DNA of 64,000 nt from Acetomicrobium thermoterrenum DSM 13490 (GTDB taxonomy: Bacteria; Synergistota; Synergistia; Synergistales; Acetomicrobiaceae). The first letter of the stretch is position 1, and every line of letters starts with the position of its first letter. The notes under the pieces are model-generated. The model was not told the origin of the DNA and did not search any database. It saw only the letters and a program-made list of their open reading frames with translations. Position numbers and translations under genes: made by a program. The stretch spans positions 1 through 64,000 of the forward strand of contig NZ_FNPD01000002.1 of assembly GCF_900107215.1 (NCBI RefSeq), read 5' to 3'. This document shows positions 7,989 to 16,499 of this stretch, piece after piece.

Positions 7989-8237
7989 TTAATTGTCCTT
8001 CAGCCCGTCAAGGAGTGTAACATCCCAGGCGACTCTTTCTTCCTGCTCTTCCTTCCACGCCTGTGAGTCTGCCTTCAAAGTAGCAAAGGCGGCGTTAGCT
8101 TTATCGAGCAGGAGCTTGCGGCGGTACAGCTCGACCGCTTCGCGCAAAATTTCCTGCATCTTGCGCCCCGTTTGGGCCGAAAGGCTTTGCAGCATCTTGT
8201 GAGTTAAAGAGTCGATGCGCACGGTGCTGCTTGCCAT
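7989..8237 (-). CDS. Ribbon-helix-helix antitoxin of the MazEF pair
   Basis: 82 residues. The first 45 form a CopG-like ribbon-helix-helix unit (SSTVRIDSLTHKMLQSLS, then GRKMQEILREAVELYRRK); the remainder is an acidic, tryptophan-containing tail (WKEEQEERVAWDVTLLDG) suited to wrap the toxin. Such antitoxins bind DNA as dimers and repress their own operon. A palindrome at 8269-8278 overlaps the -10 box of the likely promoter and is a plausible operator. Unlike E. coli MazE, the DNA-binding fold is RHH. Confidence 0.88.
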   Translation of the reverse strand: MASSTVRIDSLTHKMLQSLSAQTGRKMQEILREAVELYRRKLLLDKANAAFATLKADSQAWKEEQEERVAWDVTLLDGLKDN

Positions 8238-8268
8238 TTTTCATCATCTCCCTTGAAAGTCTTATATT

Positions 8269-8298
8269 AAGTATACTTATTAGTAACAAATTTGTAAA
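8269..8298 (-). promoter_or_regulatory. Promoter and operator of the toxin-antitoxin operon
   Basis: On the minus strand TTTACA (8298-8293) and TATACT (8275-8270) are separated by 17 bases. The -10 box lies inside the perfect 10-base palindrome AAGTATACTT (8269-8278), a good size for one RHH dimer. The rest of the 8238-8444 gap holds a TATAAT at 8416-8421 that probably serves the plus-strand gene at 8445. Confidence 0.6.
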
Positions 8299-8444
8299 CA
8301 CAAATGTGTCATAAATATGAAGTAAGCTCTACGAGCTTTTAAAGCACATCCCTAATCGGTCTAACTAACAAGCTTACCCTGCGTAAATACTGTAACGCCG
8401 ATGCTTTATACAGGCTATAATAGATAAAAAGGGGGCATCCAAAG

Positions 8445-9161
8445 ATGACGGACCGAAGAACTGTCGCTTTTTTGGCTTTAGGAATATGTTTAGCCTGTGG
8501 GCTCATAATCTCCAGTTACCTTTTAGGCAGCGCCATAAAGGAAATAAAGATGGCGGAGCGTTACGTCACGGTAAAGGGGTTGTCCGAGCGAATCGTGGAG
8601 GCAGACCTCGCAATATGGAACATCTCCTTCAGAAACTCGGCAAACACCCTTGAGGAGCTTCAACGGGACATAGACGACAACAAATCGAAACTCTACAACT
8701 TCTTACTCGAGGCCGGCTTTTCCGAGTCGGAAATTTCAAGCATGCCGCCTCAAATCACCGATACGCAGTCCCTTCCCTACTACGACGCAGGCAAAGACAG
8801 GGAGTATCGTTATATAGCTCTAACCAGGATCACGCTCAGGTCAAATGACATCGCCGGCGTGAAAAAGGCCATGGAAAAGTCCGGAGAGCTGGTATCGGCA
8901 GGCATCGCTCTCGGCGAGAACAGCTCTACGCGTTTTTCCTTCACGAAATTAAACGACATTAAACCGGAGATGATCGCCGAAGCGACCAAAAACGCCAGAG
9001 AGGCTGCCGAGCAGTTCGCCAGAGATTCGGGAAGTCAGGTTGGCGCCATAAGGCGAGCAACTCAGGGATATTTCACCATAGAAGACAGAGATGCGGGCTC
9101 ACCCGACTTCAAGATAGTAAGAGTCGTAACGACCATAGATTTCTTTCTGTCTTCCCATTGA
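8445..9161 (+). CDS. SIMPL-domain (DUF541) membrane-anchored protein
   Basis: 238 residues. An N-terminal hydrophobic segment (FLALGICLACGLIISSYLLG, about 9-28) acts as anchor or signal. The SIMPL domain follows: RYVTVKGLSERIVEADLAIW at its start, a middle with SESEISSMPPQITDTQ, and the C-terminal AREAAEQFARDSGSQVGAIR helix that marks the family. Length and segment order are normal. SIMPL proteins are periplasmic or surface proteins of uncertain role, linked in some bacteria to stress or outer-membrane functions. It stands alone with its own -10 box upstream and is followed after 122 bases by rlmN, on the same strand. Confidence 0.88.
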   Translation: MTDRRTVAFLALGICLACGLIISSYLLGSAIKEIKMAERYVTVKGLSERIVEADLAIWNISFRNSANTLEELQRDIDDNKSKLYNFLLEAGFSESEISSMPPQITDTQSLPYYDAGKDREYRYIALTRITLRSNDIAGVKKAMEKSGELVSAGIALGENSSTRFSFTKLNDIKPEMIAEATKNAREAAEQFARDSGSQVGAIRRATQGYFTIEDRDAGSPDFKIVRVVTTIDFFLSSH

Positions 9162-9283
9162 TATTAATCGTCAAATTTGGTATAAAGACATGTCATTTAA
9201 TCTAAGCCGTCTAAATTGCAATCGCGACTTTCGTTAGTCATAGCGATCCGACGGATTCACGGGCGTTGCCGGGAGGATGAAGT

Positions 9284-10315
9284 ATGGAAGAGTTGGTAAT
9301 GGGGCTTGAACTGGATTACGACCAATGGACAGAAACCCTGACGGAAAATTTTGGCCTCCAAAGGTACAGGGCAGACCAGATATGTCAGTGGATATATCAA
9401 AAGAAGATCTTCGATTTTCAGGAGATGACGAATCTAAGCAAAGAATTAAGGGGAAAGCTGGCAGATGCGGTTATGGTGGCACCTCCTATCTTAACCCGCG
9501 AGGAAACCTCCAAGGACGGAACTAAAAAGTACCTCTGGCAGTTTCACGACGGCGAAAGGGTGGAGTCGGTCCTGCTCACTCAGGAGGGTCGGCTTACTTC
9601 TTGTCTTTCCACACAGGTGGGTTGTCCTCTGGCATGTACCTTTTGCGCATCGGGACAGGGCGGTTTCGTGCGCGACCTATCGGCAGGGGAAATTGTGGGG
9701 CAGTTTCTTGCGATGGAAAAGCTTGCAGGCCGAGACATAGATAACGTCGTATACATGGGTATGGGCGAACCCTTTTTAAATCAGGAGTCGGTATTTAAGA
9801 GCATCAAAATATTAAACGAACCTAAAATGAGGGGCCTCGGTATCAGGCGGATTACCATATCGACGGCAGGCATCGTACCGGGGATACTTGCCCTGGCCGA
9901 AGCGCAGATGCCGGTAAAACTTTCCGTCTCGCTTCACGCGCCAAACGACAGGCTGAGGAGCAAGCTAATGCCGATTAACAAAAAGTATCCTCTGACATCT
10001 CTGCTGGAAGCGCTTCGCAGATACCAATCGGCTACTAACGACCGCGTTACCTTCGAATATCTGATGCTGGAGGGCGTAAACGACCTGCCCGAACACGCCT
10101 ACGAGCTCGCAGCCCTCTTGAAGGGGTTGTTCTTTTATATCAACCTGATACCCTACAACCAGGTAGAAGGTTCGACGTACAAACGCTCCTCTGCCGGGCG
10201 CATCAAGGCCTTTAGCAACATCCTTTCTCAACTGAACATAGAGCACGAAATAAGGCGAGAGAGAGGCTCAGACATAAACGCAGCCTGCGGACAGCTGAAG
10301 CGGATTATGGCATAG
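9284..10315 (+). CDS. rlmN: 23S rRNA (A2503-C2)/tRNA (A37-C2) methyltransferase
   Basis: 343 residues, a radical SAM enzyme that methylates C2 of A2503 in 23S rRNA and A37 in some tRNAs. The cluster-binding motif is C114-x3-C118-x2-C121 (GCPLACTFCASGQGG). The S-adenosylmethionine segment GMGEPFLN follows, and the mechanistic cysteine in the conserved AACGQL near the C-terminus is Cys335. The N-terminal helical accessory domain (YRADQICQWIYQK) is complete. The start has GGGAGGATG directly upstream. The gene ends before a good intrinsic terminator at 10327-10365, so it forms its own transcription unit. Confidence 0.96.
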   Translation: MEELVMGLELDYDQWTETLTENFGLQRYRADQICQWIYQKKIFDFQEMTNLSKELRGKLADAVMVAPPILTREETSKDGTKKYLWQFHDGERVESVLLTQEGRLTSCLSTQVGCPLACTFCASGQGGFVRDLSAGEIVGQFLAMEKLAGRDIDNVVYMGMGEPFLNQESVFKSIKILNEPKMRGLGIRRITISTAGIVPGILALAEAQMPVKLSVSLHAPNDRLRSKLMPINKKYPLTSLLEALRRYQSATNDRVTFEYLMLEGVNDLPEHAYELAALLKGLFFYINLIPYNQVEGSTYKRSSAGRIKAFSNILSQLNIEHEIRRERGSDINAACGQLKRIMA

Positions 10316-10326
10316 CAAATTAAAGG

Positions 10327-10365
10327 ATGCCGGGGAGACCCTGCTTGCCCTGGTATTCTTTTTTT
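10327..10365 (+). terminator. Intrinsic terminator after rlmN
   Basis: ATGCCGGGG (10327-10335) pairs with CCCTGGTAT (10348-10356), with two G-U pairs, around a 12-base loop, followed by seven T (10359-10365). It lies between the convergent rlmN and pckA. Confidence 0.8.
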
Positions 10366-10379
10366 AAAGCCTTAGGTAG

Positions 10380-12020
10380 TTACTTTAATTCCACGATGAT
10401 TTCTTGCAATTTCTCCATCGCCTCAGAGGGCAGCTTATCGAAACCGCCCTTTTTGGTTTCTTTTTCCCTTACGAACTTAATCCTATCCTCCATCCGCTCA
10501 ACGAAGTGTTTTCTATAGGATTTCTCGTCAAAGTCAGGTGAAAAACCATCTATGGCTATGATCTGAAGATCCTTAAAAGGCTTCCACGAGACGAATTTGG
10601 CCTCATCTTCGGCGATGTCCTCTATAATTTTTAAAGTAAGGTCAGGACCTATCTTTTTCCCCATAAAATCTCCAGTGTTCAGGATGAAACAATCTATACC
10701 GTCAGACAAAAGCTCCTTGAAACCCAGATAATCTATGCTCAACGGATATACCCTGAAGGGATTGGCGTAGGGCTCAAAGACCAATGCATATGGGTCGATC
10801 TCAGGTGAAAGCCTCTCTGCCGTGGTCCTCTTGGTAGCGAGGGTAGCCCCCAGGGTCGAACCCAAAGCGGGATCGGTCACCTTTATTACAGGAGGCAGGG
10901 TCGGATCCCTCATGAGCCAGAAGATCGCCTTGATGGGGTCATCCATTCTGTCTACCCTATTAGGCGACCATAGCCTGGACCTGATTGCCCTTCCATTGCC
11001 ATTTCTCACGTCCTCCATGACGGCGTAAAGCTTTCCGTCACTTCCCCTTGCCGCGCCATTATTTTGAAGAGTCAGGATATATTTGCTGGCCTCGCTGTTC
11101 ATTGTGTAATCTTGCGTCTTATCGAAGTAAGTAGGCTCTAAAGCTATTGAGTATTTTTTGTCGCAACGGATGATGAAGGCATCGTCGTGGAGGATTGTCA
11201 CTTCGTACTTCCCGCCGTGTTTTGCATGGGTAATGGTAGATTTTCCCGAACCCGACAGACCGAAGACCGCCATGACGAAATCTTCGCCATTGGGCAGGCG
11301 AAGCCGTTTTAAGCCGCCATGGCAGGAAATAAAGCCGTTTCTAGTTGCTATGCCCCAAGCCAAAGTCAAGGTACCCTTCTTAAATTCGCCGAAATACCGC
11401 ATGCCCAAAATGGCAGCACAATTATGTGACGGATCAAATAAAGATAAGCCCAGCGGGTGATCGGGATGTCGCCAATCGGGATCCGAGAAGATGAAAATAT
11501 CGCCTTCGGGATAAGCTTTGGAATCGCCATACATATTGCTGTACTCACCGTTTAAATGCTGAAAATTAAGCAGCCAGTTATACAAAATGTTTTCATGACC
11601 CTCCGGGATCAGAAGATGAGCCTTGACCATGAAGTCAGGATCCAAGCCTACAACGGCTTCGACGTGATATAACTTTCGATAACGGGTACCGTATATTGCC
11701 TCGCGAAGCTTGAAAGCGTATTCATCTACGTCGACATCGGGCTCCCCTATAATCTTTCTGGCAGCGGCACAACGACCGACCACCGCCCCGTCGTTAAAAA
11801 GAAGCACATTGGCCCCCTGAGGCAAACCGAAACTTTCAGTCTCGCACATCGGCATACCCGTAAGCTCCACCGTTCCCGGACTATTCTTCGCAAGCAGGTA
11901 GGCATCTCTCACAGAAGCAACGGGCATCACATTATTGCCGTAAAATGCAGTTTCGACGGTCGCCCTGATCCTTGATCGCAACCCCTCCAACCCGTCCTGA
12001 TAATGCCCTACAGTAGCCAT
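10380..12020 (-). CDS. pckA: Phosphoenolpyruvate carboxykinase (ATP)
   Basis: 546 residues. The enzyme interconverts oxaloacetate + ATP and PEP + CO2 + ADP; in anaerobes it can run toward oxaloacetate. The P-loop GLSGSGKST is at residues 254-262, followed by the metal-binding ILHDDAFII segment about 20 residues on, and an RS(R)LW...RVD stretch. The middle has the substrate-side FDPSHNCAAILGMRYFGE block. The N-terminus is diverged from the E. coli enzyme and resembles the longer ATP-type enzymes. Start has GGAGAGATATAG upstream. It is convergent with rlmN and stands alone. With the malic enzyme at 59601 it completes a C3/C4 interconversion set. Confidence 0.9.
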   Translation of the reverse strand: MATVGHYQDGLEGLRSRIRATVETAFYGNNVMPVASVRDAYLLAKNSPGTVELTGMPMCETESFGLPQGANVLLFNDGAVVGRCAAARKIIGEPDVDVDEYAFKLREAIYGTRYRKLYHVEAVVGLDPDFMVKAHLLIPEGHENILYNWLLNFQHLNGEYSNMYGDSKAYPEGDIFIFSDPDWRHPDHPLGLSLFDPSHNCAAILGMRYFGEFKKGTLTLAWGIATRNGFISCHGGLKRLRLPNGEDFVMAVFGLSGSGKSTITHAKHGGKYEVTILHDDAFIIRCDKKYSIALEPTYFDKTQDYTMNSEASKYILTLQNNGAARGSDGKLYAVMEDVRNGNGRAIRSRLWSPNRVDRMDDPIKAIFWLMRDPTLPPVIKVTDPALGSTLGATLATKRTTAERLSPEIDPYALVFEPYANPFRVYPLSIDYLGFKELLSDGIDCFILNTGDFMGKKIGPDLTLKIIEDIAEDEAKFVSWKPFKDLQIIAIDGFSPDFDEKSYRKHFVERMEDRIKFVREKETKKGGFDKLPSEAMEKLQEIIVELK

Positions 12021-12142
12021 CTATATCTCTCCTCTCTCTTTAAATGGCTATGTAAATAATTAAGACACAGCTTATAGAATCAAGGGAGCGTTTATCTTGC
12101 ACGACGATACTCTGGCACGTTTTATTTAATTATAAACATTCC

Positions 12143-12476
12143 CTACTGTCCTACCCCAAAAATCATCAACGCTCCCAGAACGGCAAAGATGATGCCGACT
12201 ATCCTTCCCAAGACCGCTTCATTTGTCTTGTTGGCAAAGCCTGCTGTTAACCTTCCCCCTACCACCGTGCCGATCGCGCTGGGTATGGCAATGTCCATGG
12301 GGAGATTTCCCGTGAAAGCATGTCCCAAAGCTCCGTAAGCTGCAACCTATGGCATCGAAGGTAGAAGAACCCAACATCACGAGTCCCGGAACTATTACCA
12401 TTACGCCGCTAGCGCCAATTAGCCCGGTGATCGAACCTGCTATAAAGCTTATGACAGTTATCAGAATATAAAACAT
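12143..12476 (-). pseudogene. TauE/SafE-family permease, internally deleted
   Basis: Two overlapping minus frames carry the two ends of one membrane protein. The N-terminal piece (from 12476) reads MFYILITVISFIAGSITGLI and GASGVMVIVPGLVMLG; the C-terminal piece (to 12143) reads PMDIAIPSAIGTVVGGRLTA and GIIFAVLGALMIFGVGQ. TauE/SafE sulfite or sulfonate exporters have about 250 residues; here about 110 remain and the frames shift near 12340, so the central helices are missing. It is not expected to function. Confidence 0.75.
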
Positions 12477-12548
12477 ATTACCTCATTTCTGACCCACGTA
12501 CTCGATATATGTTATATGTCATATATTACCACTTCTCCACTTTGAGCT

Positions 12549-12845
12549 TTACTGCAATTTGTCACATATAAACAGGTAGTAATCGGGGATACCGCCGAAG
12601 TACTCCCTTTTATAGGCCAAGTAAAGTTTTACCCTATACTTTCCGGGCATCAGAATCTTGAAATCGTCATTCATCACGCCTGCTACGTGATAAAAGGGGC
12701 CCGACCTGGTCATGCCGGTAACGGTCAAAATGAAACCCTATTCGCGCTCGTCGGTTTCGTGGGCTTTAAGTTCTTGATCCAGTATTCCTTGAGGCCGCGG
12801 GCTTCCTTACCGAGGGAGAGTATAAGAGATCGCTTTCCTTATGGG
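12549..12845 (-). pseudogene. Degraded unknown gene, C-terminal part
   Basis: Reading the minus strand, a frame ending in a stop at 12551-12549 encodes FILTVTGMTRSGPFYHVAGV, then DDFKILMPGKYRVKLYLAYK and GGIPDYYLFICDKLQ. It is interrupted by an in-frame TAG (12740-12738), and the preceding part (KEARGLKEYWIKNLKP) is in another frame. The composition (PGKYRVKLYLAYK) suggests a beta-rich secreted or lipoprotein-like domain. I do not recognise the family. Several lesions make a live gene unlikely. Confidence 0.5.
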
Positions 12846-13415
12846 TCAAGATGACAGGTGAACTGTTTCTGTTGCGTAGGGTTTTGCAGAAGTCAACTCC
12901 CAGAACTGCTGTAAATTCAGACCCGGTTACATATTCACCACCACGGCCTCGGGTTGAGCCATGTTTACTGGTTGTTTCGCCGAGGCCGTTTCCTTATGTC
13001 ATGTCGTCTTTGGCATTGTCCAAAATACCCACAGCCTCGGGATAGCGCTCTTTCAGAAAGTCCATGAGCTCTTCGGCAGCTTTCGGGGCCTTTTTTCTTA
13101 GTCGGTGCGTCGTACATGTATTTTTAGCATGGTATGGACCTGCTGCCGGTCGGTTTTGTACAGATTTCAATCCACGCCGCCTAGCGAACGTGCAAAAACC
13201 CATTACCCATGTCCACCACTTGCCGCCAGGTGCACTTGAGAGGCACTAGGATGCATGATGTTTGAGTAAAAGGTATAATAAAGTCGCACTTAGCTGTTTT
13301 AAAATTGAAGCTGAACCGTCTACGAGCGTCAAACCCCTTAAATAACGCTTAATAGTAGCGTACAGGCTGTCATAGACAGTATTTACAATAAATACCATTT
13401 AGGGGAGGGTTTAGC
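12846..13415. other. Non-coding decay region
   Basis: No convincing gene. ACGGCCTCGG (12943-12952) and its exact complement (12980-12989) form an inverted repeat with a 27-base loop. A short minus frame ending at 12994 has a helical, well-formed tail (APKAAEELMDFLKERYPEAV) that may be the last piece of a lost gene. GTATTTA-CAA-TAAATAC (13379-13395) is a small palindrome just ahead of the ribosome site of the next gene. Confidence 0.45.
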
Positions 13416-14018
13416 ATGACACAGGAAAAGGTCACCCTGGAACAGCTCAAGGCGGCTCACAAAGCCTTTGCGGAGCACGAGCCCCGGGATCTGTTTTACA
13501 AGGCGGCCACCGAATTGGTGAGGCTCGTTTTCGAGGGGAAAACAAAGCTGACACTGGCGGAAGCCCTCGCCGTGCTTCTCCAGACATGGAACAGGGCCTT
13601 TTATCGTTACACCCCCTTTGACAGCCGGCATTTTGACGAAATAGAAGGACTTTTGAATCGCCATCGGCAGGTGATTGAAGGCTTCAGGTTGCGCACTATA
13701 GAAAGCTTTTCAACTGAAGACAAAGACCCTGTAAGCAAAGTTTTTTCAGAATTTGAAGAACTTCTGGGGCCCGTGGGTGCCGCAAAAAGCCTGCACCTTT
13801 TGGCGCCGGAATTTTTCCCCCTCTGGGACCGTGCAATCGCTAAGGCCTGTCGTTGCCCGCTGAAAAAGAAGGGGCAAAACGCCCCTTCGTATTGCAGGTT
13901 CATGGAAATGATGCAGGAACAAGTCCGTAATCTTGGAACCGGCTCGGGCATCGATCAAAACCCGCTCAAGATCCTTGATGAGTACTACTACTGCAAATTT
14001 ACGAAAAAATGGGTTTGA
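13416..14018 (+). CDS. Hypothetical protein, 200 residues
   Basis: A soluble protein with no signal peptide or membrane segment. The first 70 residues are helical (LEQLKAAHKAFAEHEPRDLF, then ATELVRLVFEGKT). The conserved-looking core is FEELLGPVGAAKSLHLLAPE and FFPLWDRAIAKAC, followed by a basic CPLKKKGQ stretch. It starts behind a strong GGGGAGGG site and is the only intact gene between pckA and the purine operon. The next frame, 20 bases downstream, is the beginning of a gene cut by an IS3-type element. I recall proteins with the same HLLAP..FP.WD motif beside MKKVFIGGS-type nucleotide-binding proteins, which suggests an interrupted two-gene unit. Function unknown. Confidence 0.7.
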   Translation: MTQEKVTLEQLKAAHKAFAEHEPRDLFYKAATELVRLVFEGKTKLTLAEALAVLLQTWNRAFYRYTPFDSRHFDEIEGLLNRHRQVIEGFRLRTIESFSTEDKDPVSKVFSEFEELLGPVGAAKSLHLLAPEFFPLWDRAIAKACRCPLKKKGQNAPSYCRFMEMMQEQVRNLGTGSGIDQNPLKILDEYYYCKFTKKWV

Positions 14019-14038
14019 GGTATCGCAAGGAGTTCGGT

Positions 14039-14110
14039 ATGAAAAAGGTTTTCATCGGTGGTTCCACGCGTTTTTTGGAATTTGAGCAAGGACGTTTGCG
14101 AGCGGTTGGT
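14039..14110 (+). pseudogene. 5' fragment of a gene truncated by the IS3-type element
   Basis: Begins ATGAAAAAGGTT behind a CAAGGAG site and reads MKKVFIGGSTR before running into the IS end near 14111; the frame then closes at 14149 inside the element. MKKVFIGGS is a typical start of small Rossmann-like proteins of about 150 residues, often annotated as hypothetical or nucleoside-processing. Only about 24 codons of native sequence remain at most, so function is lost unless the gene was moved. Confidence 0.5.
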
Positions 14111-14750
<640 letters not shown>

Positions 14751-14849
14751 CTTGATCTTTGCAGAAAGGAATGAAACTTAAAAATATTGACTTTTATACC
14801 CATCTATGCCATAAATGTAAGGTAAAATTCCATGTGTGAAGGTGATGAG

Positions 14850-15824
14850 ATGAATAAAATTAAGCTAATTTACGAGGGCAAGGCAAAGAAAGTATACGAG
14901 ACCGACGATCCGACCCTTGCGATATTCGAGTACAAGGATTCCTTAACGGCCTTCAACGCGCAAAAGAAAGACAGAATGCAGGGCAAAGGAAGGCTGACCA
15001 ACCTCATAAGCGCCACATTTTTAAAGCTCCTTCAGGACAAAGACATTCCCACTCACTTCGTAAAACTCCTCGACGACAACCATCAGCTCGTTAAAAGGCT
15101 CAAGATAATCCCCCTGGAAGTGGTCGTAAGAAACACAAGCACGGGCTCTTTGTGCAAGAGGCTCGGCGTCAAGGAAGGCTTAGACCTGGTGCCACCACTT
15201 GTGGAGTTTTACCTCAAAAACGACGAGCTTGGCGATCCCCTGGTAACGGAAGACCACATCAGGGCCTTCGGCTTCGCCTCAAAGCCTCAAGTGGAAAAAA
15301 TGAAGGAACTTAGCCTAAAGGTCAACGAAATCTTACATAAATATTTGTCTAAGAAAGGCATCAAATTGGTCGATTTCAAGCTTGAATTTGGCATGGACGA
15401 TGAAGGAAATATTTTCGTGGCCGACGAGATATCTCCCGATACCTGCCGTTTCTGGGACATAACCTCAAAAGAAAGGCTTGACAAAGACAGGTTCAGGAAG
15501 GACCTGGGAAACGTCCTTGAAGCCTACGAGGAGATATGGCGCAGGATCGCGGACTGGGACAAAAGTTGCTCAGCCGAATACCGGGCTAACATCCTCGTTT
15601 ACCTCAAAGAAGGCGTACTGGACACCCAGGGTAAGGCCGTCTGTTCTTCGCTGCATTCCTTGGGTTATGATGAAGTGAAAAACGTAAGGGTTGGGAAATA
15701 TATAAAAATTACCCTGACCTCTCCATCTCAAGAAGACGCTGCATCCAGGATAAAGGCAATGTGCGAAGACCTGCTTGTAAACGACCTCATCGAGGAGTAT
15801 TCCTTCGAACTGGAGGAAATATAG
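14850..15824 (+). CDS. purC: SAICAR synthetase fused to PurS
   Basis: 324 residues. Residues 1-238 are SAICAR synthetase (CAIR + aspartate + ATP to SAICAR): KIKLIYEGKAKKVYETDDPT, VRNTSTGSLCKRLG, and the catalytic-loop LVDFKLEFGMDDEG / ADEISPDTCRFWD block. From about residue 242 the chain continues as a PurS domain (ANILVYLKEGVLDTQGKAVC, ending DLIEEYSFELEEI), the small structural subunit of FGAM synthase. In most bacteria these are separate proteins of about 240 and 80 residues. The ATG at 14850 is preferred to 14832 because AAGGTGATGAG then serves as ribosome site. It is the first gene of the operon and purQ starts directly after its stop. A TTGACT at about 14790 may be the -35 box. Confidence 0.93.
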   Translation: MNKIKLIYEGKAKKVYETDDPTLAIFEYKDSLTAFNAQKKDRMQGKGRLTNLISATFLKLLQDKDIPTHFVKLLDDNHQLVKRLKIIPLEVVVRNTSTGSLCKRLGVKEGLDLVPPLVEFYLKNDELGDPLVTEDHIRAFGFASKPQVEKMKELSLKVNEILHKYLSKKGIKLVDFKLEFGMDDEGNIFVADEISPDTCRFWDITSKERLDKDRFRKDLGNVLEAYEEIWRRIADWDKSCSAEYRANILVYLKEGVLDTQGKAVCSSLHSLGYDEVKNVRVGKYIKITLTSPSQEDAASRIKAMCEDLLVNDLIEEYSFELEEI

Positions 15825-16499
15825 ATGAAGGTATCAATTGTAATTTTTCCAGGAAGCAACTGCGACAGAGACGTCAAATGGGCTTTTGAACTTTGCTGCA
15901 ACGCCGATGCGGAGATGATATGGCACGCGGAAAAAAGTCTGCCTTCCGATACTGATATCGTAGTCCTCCCGGGAGGCTTTTCCTATGGCGACTATTTGAG
16001 ATGCGGGGCCATGGCGGCAAAATCTCCCATAATGAAATCCGTAGCCGAATTCGCCCAAAGGGGAGGCCTGGTCATAGGGATTTGCAACGGTTTTCATATA
16101 CTCACCGAGGCAAAGCTCCTGCCCGGCGCCCTTTTGCCGAACGCATCGACAAAATTCATATGCAGGTCTTGTCAAATAAAAGTTGAGCGAAACGACACCC
16201 CCTTCACCCAACTTTACGAAAAGAACGAAATAGTGAATTTCCCCATCGCTCATCACGACGGGCTTTTCTACCTTGACGACGACTCTTTGACGAAACTTGA
16301 AGAAAGCGGCTGTGTAGTCTTTCGCTACGCAGACAACCCTAACGGCTCTCTGAAAGCCATAGCGGGAATAACGAACAAAGAGGGTAACGTACTGGGGCTC
16401 ATGCCCCATCCTGAAAGGGTTGTTCACCCCCTGCTGGGAGGAGAAGGAGGCGTCAGGTTCTTCAAGGGATTGAGCAAATGGGTAAAGGAGATGCGATGA
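15825..16499 (+). CDS. purQ: FGAM synthase, glutaminase subunit
   Basis: 224 residues. It supplies ammonia from glutamine to PurL in the fourth step of purine synthesis. The nucleophile Cys87 lies in GICNGFHIL, and the His-Glu pair in LMPHPERVV near residue 190. The N-terminal VVFPGSNCDRD-type stretch (here IVIFPGSNCDRDVKWAF) is typical. The gene starts on the base after the purC-S stop codon and ends inside the purL start (ATGATGG), so the three products of FGAM synthase (S, Q, L) are translated side by side. Confidence 0.96.
   Translation: MKVSIVIFPGSNCDRDVKWAFELCCNADAEMIWHAEKSLPSDTDIVVLPGGFSYGDYLRCGAMAAKSPIMKSVAEFAQRGGLVIGICNGFHILTEAKLLPGALLPNASTKFICRSCQIKVERNDTPFTQLYEKNEIVNFPIAHHDGLFYLDDDSLTKLEESGCVVFRYADNPNGSLKAIAGITNKEGNVLGLMPHPERVVHPLLGGEGGVRFFKGLSKWVKEMR

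Noticed and set aside
13163-13178. GATTTCAATCCACGCC, the complement of a type I-C CRISPR repeat end
   Set aside because: Only one copy, no second repeat within a spacer length, no dyad of a full repeat, and no cas gene in the window.
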